Source: Akkermansia sp. (lineage in GTDB: Bacteria; Verrucomicrobiota; Verrucomicrobiia; Verrucomicrobiales; Akkermansiaceae). From it: a stretch of 32,031 nt of DNA. The stretch spans positions 1 to 32,031 of the forward strand of contig JAFYWX010000061.1 in the NCBI GenBank assembly GCA_017546445.1, read 5' to 3'. The position numbers and the translations under genes are program-made. How positions within the stretch are numbered: position 1 is the first letter of the stretch; each line of letters opens with the position of its first letter. Below the pieces are notes generated by a model, which saw only the letters and a list, made by a program, of their open reading frames with translations, did no database searches and had not been told where the DNA came from. Shown here piece by piece: positions 1-4,610 of this stretch.

Positions 1-334
1 CCCCTCGTAAAGAAAAAATAAGGAATAGGAACCCGTGGAACGGGTGACAGAGAGGGTTGCTACATATGCGCCTTAATTTCAATATAAATTCTCTATGAAA
101 GAATAGCTATTTGTTCGTCCTGACACGATTCTTAAGCCATGCGTTTCTGTCTCCCGTTCCACGGGTTCTAATGACTTTTTACACTAAAACGAGTGGTTTC
201 GCGGCTGACGCCGCTGCACCAACTCGCTATTGTTATGTCGCCCGTTTCACGGGCTCTCTATTCCGCTCGCTGACGCGAGCCAGCTGCTCGCCAAACTCCA
301 TTTTGGCGCGACAATCCTTGGGACATATGGCACA
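1..334. repeat. Hairpin-rich dispersed repeat, left copy (inverted relative to 31668-31999)
   Basis: About 330 bases that match, in reverse complement and with roughly nine bases in ten identical by eye, the segment at 31668-31999. The copy is a chain of short hairpins: ACCCGT/GGA/ACGGGT (31-45), CCCGT/TCC/ACGGG (153-165), GCGGC/TGAC/GCCGC (201-214), GCCCGT/TTC/ACGGGC (240-254) and GCTCGC/TGAC/GCGAGC (265-280). Its first and second hairpins are inverted versions of each other, so part of the element is itself an inverted repeat. Open reading frames inside it look like by-products of the repeat, not genes. No transposase is present, so it would have to be mobilised in trans or spread by recombination. 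The left edge coincides with the window edge, so the true outer boundary is not visible. Confidence 0.85.
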
Positions 335-363
335 TTTCAGGCAATACAACGCACCCGCAATGC

Positions 364-401
364 AAAAAAAACGAAAGGGCGACCTGTTTATCAGGTCACC
401 C
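364..401 (-). terminator. Rho-independent terminator of the tRNA operon
   Basis: On the minus strand an imperfect hairpin GGGTGACCTG/ATAAA/CAGGTCGCCC (377-401, one mismatch) is followed by TTTCG and a run of eight T (364-371). It lies 24 bases beyond the 3' end of the last tRNA and closes the leftward tRNA transcript. Confidence 0.85.
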
Positions 402-424
402 CTCACCTCTCATACAAAACTGAG

Positions 425-497
425 TACCCCCTCGCGGACTCGAACCGCGGACAAATTGATTAAGAGTCAACTGCTCTACCAACTGAGCTAAGGAGGC
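425..497 (-). tRNA. tRNA-Lys (anticodon CTT), copy 2
   Basis: A complete cloverleaf on the minus strand. The acceptor stem is GCCTCCT with AGGGGGT (two G-U pairs), the D-arm begins TAGCTCAG, the anticodon arm is GTTGA/CTCTTAA/TCAAT giving CTT, and the T-arm is CGCGG/TTCGAGT/CCGCG. CCA is not encoded. It is identical to the copy at 527-599 and is the last gene before the terminator. Confidence 0.96.
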
Positions 498-526
498 GTT
501 TGCTCACCCGGCTGCTCACAGACTGA

Positions 527-599
527 TACCCCCTCGCGGACTCGAACCGCGGACAAATTGATTAAGAGTCAACTGCTCTACCAACTGAGCTAAGGAGGC
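527..599 (-). tRNA. tRNA-Lys (anticodon CTT), copy 1
   Basis: The same 73-nt sequence as 425-497, separated from it by 29 bases. Discriminator base A, no encoded CCA. This is a recent tandem duplication or one kept identical by conversion. It sits between tRNA-Thr and the second Lys gene in one leftward operon. Confidence 0.96.
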
Positions 600-642
600 A
601 TTATGTCTGTGAGCACCCTGCACCTGCTTTCCACTTAGGGGA

Positions 643-714
643 AGCCGCTGGTCAGATTTGAACTGACGACCCACGCATTACGAATGCGTTGCTCTACCCC
701 TGAGCTACAGCGGC
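643..714 (-). tRNA. tRNA-Thr (anticodon CGT)
   Basis: A complete 72-nt cloverleaf on the minus strand. The acceptor is GCCGCTG with CAGCGGC, the anticodon arm is ACGCA/TTCGTAA/TGCGT giving CGT, and the T-loop is TTCAAAT. CCA is not encoded. It is the promoter-proximal tRNA of the operon. Confidence 0.96.
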
Positions 715-733
715 AGATGCTGTGTGCGGCGAC

Positions 734-762
734 AGATTACCACACGATTCCTACCAATGCAA
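734..762 (-). promoter_or_regulatory. Probable promoter of the tRNA operon
   Basis: On the minus strand TTGCAT (757-762), a 17-base spacer and TAATCT (734-739) stand 19 bases upstream of tRNA-Thr. The hexamers are weak matches to sigma-70 consensus, but the TTGC-type -35 with a 17-base spacer recurs at 17609, 23044 and 24766 in this window. Confidence 0.5.
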
Positions 763-853
763 GCCTTTTTTCTAAAAAAGTCATTTTTTTTGCATTTTTG
801 GCCAGAATTTCCCCACAGAAACGAGCAATTTGGCACTTTTCCACATTTTAGGG

Positions 854-882
854 TTGAATTTAGCAGGATGGGGCTATAAAAT
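854..882 (+). promoter_or_regulatory. Possible nagB promoter
   Basis: TTGAAT (854-859), 17 bases, TAAAAT (877-882). Transcription would begin near 889-890, almost on the second in-frame ATG at 892, and downstream of the ATG at 883. If real, the mRNA is leaderless and the protein starts at 892. Confidence 0.4.
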
Positions 883-1635
883 ATGCGCGCTATGACATAC
901 GAAGTTTTCGAAACCAAGGAAGCCGCAGCCAAGAAGCTTGCCGCTGAAGTTGCAGAACTCATCCGCTCCCGCGCCGCCGAGGGCAAGGGTGTAGTGCTGG
1001 GTCTGGCCACTGGCGCCACTCCGCTGCCCTTCTACGCTGAGCTGATTCGTCTGCACAAGGAAGAGGGTCTCTCCTTCAAGAACGTGACCACCTTCAACCT
1101 GGATGAATACACCGGTCTGCCCCACGAGCACGTGGAGTCCTACTGGTACTTCATGCACACCAACCTTTTCAACCACATCGACATCCCCGCCGAGAACATC
1201 AACCTGCCCTGCGGTACGCTGGCTCAGGAGGAAATCCCCGCCCACTGCGCTGCCTACGAGCAGAAGATCAAGGACTGCGGTGGTCTCGACCTCCAGATTC
1301 TCGGCATCGGCCGCACCGGTCACATCGGTTTCAACGAACCCGGCTCCGATGACACCACCATCACCCGCCAGGTACACCTCGATGACCTGACCAAGACCGA
1401 CGCCGCACCCGCTTTCGGTGGCTTCGAGAACGTGCCCTGCACCGCCATCACCATGGGTGTGGCCACCATCATGGGCGCCAAGAAGGTTCGCCTCATGGCC
1501 TGGGGCGAGAAGAAGGCCTCCATCGTGAACAAGGCCATCAACGGCCCCGTGACCATCGATGTGGCTGCTTCCTACCTGCAGAACCATGCCGATGCCAAGT
1601 ACTTCCTTGACACCCCGGCCGCTGCCGAGCTGTAA
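883..1635 (+). CDS. nagB: Glucosamine-6-phosphate deaminase NagB
   Basis: Converts glucosamine-6-phosphate to fructose-6-phosphate and ammonia, the step that feeds amino sugars (N-acetylglucosamine from mucin, chitin or cell wall) into glycolysis; cytoplasmic. The 250 residues match the family length. Visible motifs are the sugar-phosphate loop LGLATGATP (residues 39-47), NLDEYTGLP with catalytic Asp74, and GIGRTGHIGFNEPG (141-154) with His147 and Glu152. In the E. coli enzyme the residue two before this His is Asp141; here it is Thr145, so the usual Asp-His-Glu relay is altered. Two starts are possible: ATG 883, preceded by the purine-rich AGGATGGGG, and ATG 892, which fits the promoter at 854-882 and typical NagB N-termini. 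A strong terminator follows. Identity is secure; the start is not. Confidence 0.95.
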   Translation: MRAMTYEVFETKEAAAKKLAAEVAELIRSRAAEGKGVVLGLATGATPLPFYAELIRLHKEEGLSFKNVTTFNLDEYTGLPHEHVESYWYFMHTNLFNHIDIPAENINLPCGTLAQEEIPAHCAAYEQKIKDCGGLDLQILGIGRTGHIGFNEPGSDDTTITRQVHLDDLTKTDAAPAFGGFENVPCTAITMGVATIMGAKKVRLMAWGEKKASIVNKAINGPVTIDVAASYLQNHADAKYFLDTPAAAEL

Positions 1636-1663
1636 AGCAAGTAGCTGATTAAAGCATTTGAGC

Positions 1664-1697
1664 GAGGGCCGGGCAAATCACCCGGCCCTCCGTTTTC
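1664..1697 (+). terminator. Rho-independent terminator after nagB
   Basis: A perfect 10-bp stem GAGGGCCGGG/CCCGGCCCTC (1664-1673, 1681-1690) with a 7-base loop, followed by CGTTTTC. It ends only about ten bases before the hemW start, so hemW is either read through from nagB or has a promoter hidden within this hairpin region. Confidence 0.88.
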
Positions 1698-1706
1698 CCC
1701 GAGCGC

Positions 1707-2795
1707 ATGCATCTCTACATCCACGTTCCCTTCTGCCACCGCATCTGCCCCTACTGTGCGTTTTTCAAGCACACCCCCGGGCGCAGCGATATCCGTGGCT
1801 ACGCTCAGTCCGTGGGGCTGGAGGCCCGCATGCGACTGCCGCAGGGCAGCGCGCCCAGCACCATTTATTTCGGCGGCGGTACTCCCAGCATGCTATCCCC
1901 CACGCATCTGGAAATTCTGGTAAACGGACTGCGCGACTGGCTGGACCTGAGCCAGGTTCAGGAGTGGAGCTTCGAGAGCAACCCCGCCACTTTTACTGCA
2001 GCCAAGGTGCAGCACTGGCGGGAGGTGGGCATCAACCGCGTATCACTCGGCGTGCAGAGTTTTGACCCCGGCCTGCTCAAGTTGCTGGGGCGCGAACACA
2101 CCCCGGCAGATGTGGCAGAAAGCATCCGGCTGCTGCGCGAGGCTGGCATTCCCCAGGTGAATATCGACCTCATGTTCTCCCTGCCCGGGCAGACGCTCCA
2201 GCAGTGGGAGCGCACGCTGCAGAGCGCTCTTGACCTACAGCCGGATCATATTTCCACCTACAATCTTTCCTACGAGGAAGATACCGATTTCTTCCGCCAC
2301 TATGGCGCCGAAGCCGGGGACGAGGAGGCAGACGTGGCCATGTTCTCCCTGGCGGATGATATGATAACCGCCGCCGGCTACCGGCACTACGAAATCTCCA
2401 ACTACGCCCGCCCGGGCTGTGAATCGCTGCACAACCTTGCCTGCTGGCATGGAGAGGATTACTGCGGGCTCGGCCCCGGTGCCGTTGGCACCATGGGCGG
2501 CATCCGATACTGCAACGACGGCAACACCGCCGCCTACACCGCTGCTCTGCAGGGCGGCACACTCCCCCCCGGCACTGCAGAGGAGCTCGACCCCGCCACC
2601 CGCCGCACGGAGCTGCTGGGGCTCCTGCTCCGCACAGATGAGGGCCTGCCTGCCCGCATGCTCCGCCCGCAGGATACAGCCTTTGTCACCATGCTCCAGA
2701 GCGAGCAGCTCGCCACACTCGCCGCAGATGGCCGGCTCATCCTCACCCGCGCCGGCCGGCTCGTGGCCGATGAAATTGCCGTCGGCCTCATCTGA
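1707..2795 (+). CDS. hemW: HemW-like radical SAM protein (heme chaperone family)
   Basis: A radical S-adenosylmethionine protein of the HemN/HemW family. The N-terminus carries the iron-sulfur motif C10-x3-C14-x2-C17 (FCHRICPYCAFF). The fourth cysteine of true oxygen-independent coproporphyrinogen oxidase (HemN, CxxxCxxCxC) is replaced by Phe, as in HemW, which binds heme and hands it to apoproteins. Other family blocks are YFGGGTPS, FESNPATF, RVSLGVQSF and the SLPGQT segment; the 362-residue length fits HemW (E. coli about 380). No clear ribosome binding site precedes ATG 1707, which lies just beyond the nagB terminator. Hairpin array A begins six bases after the stop codon. The older annotation 'coproporphyrinogen III oxidase' would probably be wrong. 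Confidence 0.9.
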   Translation: MHLYIHVPFCHRICPYCAFFKHTPGRSDIRGYAQSVGLEARMRLPQGSAPSTIYFGGGTPSMLSPTHLEILVNGLRDWLDLSQVQEWSFESNPATFTAAKVQHWREVGINRVSLGVQSFDPGLLKLLGREHTPADVAESIRLLREAGIPQVNIDLMFSLPGQTLQQWERTLQSALDLQPDHISTYNLSYEEDTDFFRHYGAEAGDEEADVAMFSLADDMITAAGYRHYEISNYARPGCESLHNLACWHGEDYCGLGPGAVGTMGGIRYCNDGNTAAYTAALQGGTLPPGTAEELDPATRRTELLGLLLRTDEGLPARMLRPQDTAFVTMLQSEQLATLAADGRLILTRAGRLVADEIAVGLI

Positions 2796-2800
2796 CAACG

Positions 2801-2873
2801 TCCGCGCCAACGGCGCGGATATCGTTCAGCCGCGTAGCGGCTGAATATCGTCCGGCGCAGCCGGATATCGTTC
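2801..2873. repeat. Hairpin array A (three triloop hairpins, TATCG linkers)
   Basis: Three consecutive hairpins, each with a 3-base loop: TCCGCGCC/AAC/GGCGCGGA (2801-2819), TTCAGCCGC/GTA/GCGGCTGAA (2825-2845) and TCCGGC/GCA/GCCGGA (2851-2865). The linker between them is TATCG. Stems differ completely in sequence but each pairs perfectly, while the linker is constant. There is no poly-T tail, so this is not an ordinary terminator, although it could end or protect the hemW mRNA. Confidence 0.85.
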
Positions 2874-2932
2874 CCTATGAAGCAAAACCTGCCCACAAAG
2901 CGACCATTGGGAAATTCAGCCACCACCCTCCC

Positions 2933-2978
2933 GTGAAAACTCGCGCTCCGCGCTCGCGTGAAAGGTGAAAAGTGAAAA
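2933..2978. repeat. Heptamer repeat GTGAAAA/G interrupted by a GC-rich palindromic stretch
   Basis: One GTGAAAA (2933-2939), then an 18-base stretch with a CGCG-rich palindrome (2940-2957), then three consecutive heptamers GTGAAAG, GTGAAAA, GTGAAAA (2958-2978). There is no open reading frame with coding character here. Confidence 0.7.
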
Positions 2979-3039
2979 CAGCCGCCCCGCGCCTGTGAGC
3001 CCAAAATTCCCGTATCCTCCGGGCGCTTACCGCCTATTT

Positions 3040-3067
3040 GTCAATCGTCAATAGTCAATTGTCAATC
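3040..3067. repeat. Four tandem GTCAATN heptamers
   Basis: GTCAATC, GTCAATA, GTCAATT, GTCAATC in direct tandem, differing only in the seventh base. The array ends five bases before the integrase-tail relic at 3072. Heptamer repeats of this sort are prone to slippage; no function can be assigned. Confidence 0.85.
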
Positions 3068-3071
3068 CTTT

Positions 3072-3158
3072 TCACGCTGCCCAGAATTGGGCAGAGGAGC
3101 GCACTCCGCGTTGGTCCACATACCTGGTTCGCAGCAGCGTCGCATCCCGGTGCCCCAG
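3072..3158 (-). pseudogene. Relic of the 3' end of a tyrosine recombinase gene
   Basis: Read on the minus strand this encodes GHRDATLLRTRYVDQR followed by a divergent stretch, FWAA and a stop. It is the same as the C-terminus of the intact recombinase at 3406-4413 (GHRDATLLRTRYVDQR...FWAA). A roughly 38-base block is almost identical in DNA to 3450-3490. Only about 28 codons remain, including the active-site Tyr; upstream of it lies hairpin array B instead of the rest of a gene. It may be the stump of a second recombinase gene or a partial duplication acting as a recombination site. Confidence 0.85.
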
Positions 3159-3246
3159 TCCGACCAAAGGTCGGATTTCGTCCCCGCCTTCGGCGGGGAT
3201 TTCGTCCTGCCCACCGGGCAGGATTTCGTCCGCGAAGCGGATTTCG
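3159..3246. repeat. Hairpin array B (four triloop hairpins, TTTCG linkers)
   Basis: Four hairpins: TCCGACC/AAA/GGTCGGA (3159-3175), TCCCCGCC/TTC/GGCGGGGA (3181-3199), TCCTGCCC/ACC/GGGCAGGA (3205-3223) and TCCGC/GAA/GCGGA (3229-3241). Every stem starts TCC and ends GGA, and the linker TTTCG is invariant. The inner stem changes with full base-pair compensation. The grammar is the same as in array A, with one linker base different. Confidence 0.92.
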
Positions 3247-3299
3247 TTCCCCAATACTCCAAACATTACCAAACCAGCAAGCATTGGGAAGCAAAATCA

Positions 3300-3402
3300 T
3301 CTATTTTCTGCGAAAATAGAGAGAATTTCGCCATCGGCGAGAGAATTTCCACCTGCGGTGGAGAGAATTTCTGCTGCGCAGAGAGAATTTCGCCTTCGGC
3401 GA
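3300..3402. repeat. Hairpin array C (five triloop hairpins, exact GAGAATT linkers)
   Basis: Five hairpins: TCTATTTTC/TGC/GAAAATAGA (3300-3320), TCGCC/ATC/GGCGA (3328-3340), TCCACC/TGC/GGTGGA (3348-3362), TCTGC/TGC/GCAGA (3370-3382) and TCGCC/TTC/GGCGA (3390-3402). They are separated by four exact copies of the 7-base linker GAGAATT. The array ends four bases from the recombinase stop codon, so it would form the 3' untranslated region of that mRNA. It differs from a CRISPR array in that the constant part is the short linker and the variable part is a palindrome. Confidence 0.93.
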
Positions 3403-3405
3403 GAT

Positions 3406-4413
3406 TTAGGCGGCCCAAAATGCTCCCGCATTCACAACGGGCCGCTGATCCACATACCTGGTTCGCAGCAGCGTAGCATCCCGGTGGCCTATCTCCACCT
3501 GCAGCTCCGCATAGCTGCGGAAATGGCTCAGATGATAACTCGCAAAGGTATGCCGCAGCGCATCCTGCGGCCAGGGGTGAACGGGGGAGCCCCACCCCGC
3601 AGCGCGGCGCAGCTCCCGCCAGTGCCGCAGCCAGTTAGCCGGGCATATCCTCTCTCCATCAGCCCGGCGATGCGCCCGCAGAATCCTCAGCAGCGGCTTG
3701 TGAATCGTCACCCGCCGGGCGCCGCCCGTCTTGCTGTGCTGCGGTAGGATATAAATCGCCCGCTCCCGCAAATCAACCTGTGCCCAGGTCAGCCGCGCCA
3801 CCTCGTGCGGACGAATCCCGGCATACAGCATCATCCCCACCGCCGCCGCGCAGCTGCCATCTTGATAAGCCAGCGCCGTATGCCTCAAATCCTTAATCTC
3901 CTGCGGCGTAAGAATCGGCACCTGCTTCTCCACCACCCGCGGAGCCTCCACCTTTGAAACCGGATTCTCGCTGCACCAGCCCCGCTTCACCGCCGTGCCG
4001 AATACCCCGCTGAGGATTAAGCGTGCCTTCTGCCGCTGCCGTGGTGTATCAAAGGCCATCTCAATATACTGCGCGCACTCCTGCGCCGTAATCGCCCGCA
4101 CCTTCCTCCGCGACAGCCCCGGGCACCGCTTCATGAACCGCCGCGTGAAATACCGGAAATCGTACACCGTCCGCACCCGTCTCTCCCGCCGCTCCTCCAG
4201 CGCGAAGGCGACCGCCTTTTCAAACGACACCGTGCGTTCCTGTTTCTTCAACTCCTCGGCACCTGCGGCAATGCATCTCAAAGCTCGTTTTGTTCTGCCG
4301 TTCCCCGATTTGATGGCAGCACACGCCACCTGGGCTGCTTCCAACGCCGGAACACCTGTGCTCTTCAATAACACAAGCGCCGCCATTTCTTCTTCGGATA
4401 GTTCTGTAATCAT
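3406..4413 (-). CDS. Tyrosine recombinase, probable promoter invertase
   Basis: A site-specific recombinase of the phage-integrase family, 335 residues from ATG 4413. The longer reading frame starts with TTG at 4443 inside the inverted-repeat region and is less likely. After a roughly 60-residue N-terminal extension come a SAM-like core-binding domain (about 65-160) and a catalytic domain. Catalytic residues visible are Arg201 (AGIRPHEV), Lys228 (HSKTGG), Arg287 (DALRHTFASY), His310 (IGHRD) and Tyr320 (RTRYVDQ). The first His of the usual HxxR box is Asp284 here. The ATG lies eight bases from an 18-bp repeat whose inverted partner is at 4563-4580, and the divergent neighbour encodes a surface protein. 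That layout matches invertases that flip adjacent promoters. An ordinary element integrase is the alternative, but no other mobile-element genes are nearby. Confidence 0.9.
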   Translation of the reverse strand: MITELSEEEMAALVLLKSTGVPALEAAQVACAAIKSGNGRTKRALRCIAAGAEELKKQERTVSFEKAVAFALEERRERRVRTVYDFRYFTRRFMKRCPGLSRRKVRAITAQECAQYIEMAFDTPRQRQKARLILSGVFGTAVKRGWCSENPVSKVEAPRVVEKQVPILTPQEIKDLRHTALAYQDGSCAAAVGMMLYAGIRPHEVARLTWAQVDLRERAIYILPQHSKTGGARRVTIHKPLLRILRAHRRADGERICPANWLRHWRELRRAAGWGSPVHPWPQDALRHTFASYHLSHFRSYAELQVEIGHRDATLLRTRYVDQRPVVNAGAFWAA

Positions 4414-4420
4414 ATCTGCT

Positions 4421-4580
4421 CGCTTTCGGAATCCGTAAGTCAAGCACGCAAACTGTTTTATTTCCAGAAATATCTAGGAGTAGGAACCGCGTTCCATTTG
4501 AGATGGAGATGTGTCCTGTCATAGATACCACATTGGGAGTATAATGTTTCAAAATTTACTCTTTACGGATTCCGAAAGCG
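4421..4580. promoter_or_regulatory. Putative invertible promoter segment with perfect 18-bp inverted repeats
   Basis: CGCTTTCGGAATCCGTAA at 4421-4438 is exactly repeated in reverse complement at 4563-4580, enclosing 124 bases. The match stops at base 18 on both sides. The segment fills the space between the divergent recombinase (ATG 4413) and the Pmp-like surface gene (ATG 4611), and it contains a good promoter on the plus strand. Recombination between the repeats would flip the promoter away from the surface gene and toward the recombinase. Each repeat has a small internal dyad (TTACGGA-T-TCCGAAA), plausible for paired recombinase binding. Another short dyad, GGAAC/CGC/GTTCC, lies near 4483-4495. 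Inversion itself is inferred. Confidence 0.8.
4516..4545 (+). promoter_or_regulatory. Promoter inside the invertible segment, pointing at the surface gene
   Basis: CTGTCA (4516-4521), 18 bases, TATAAT (4540-4545, exact consensus). The -10 ends 65 bases before the surface-protein ATG, so the right 18-bp repeat lies in the leader. In the flipped orientation the -10 would fall at 4456-4461 facing left, about 43 bases before the recombinase ATG. I see no comparably good promoter facing left in the present orientation. Confidence 0.72.
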
Positions 4581-4610
4581 TATGATTGTAGTCAATTCGC
4601 TTTTCCTATC

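Noticed and set aside
111..491. 126-residue open frame in the left repeat and tRNA region
   Set aside because: It runs across the dispersed repeat, the terminator and a tRNA gene, and a similar frame exists in the right repeat copy only because the DNA is repeated.
3300..3402. CRISPR array
   Set aside because: The constant part is only seven bases and the variable parts are palindromes; no cas genes are present.
4414..4443. Recombinase start at TTG 4443 instead of ATG 4413
   Set aside because: The extra codons lie inside the 18-bp repeat and would change on inversion; ATG 4413 is the better codon and leaves the catalytic protein unchanged in both states.
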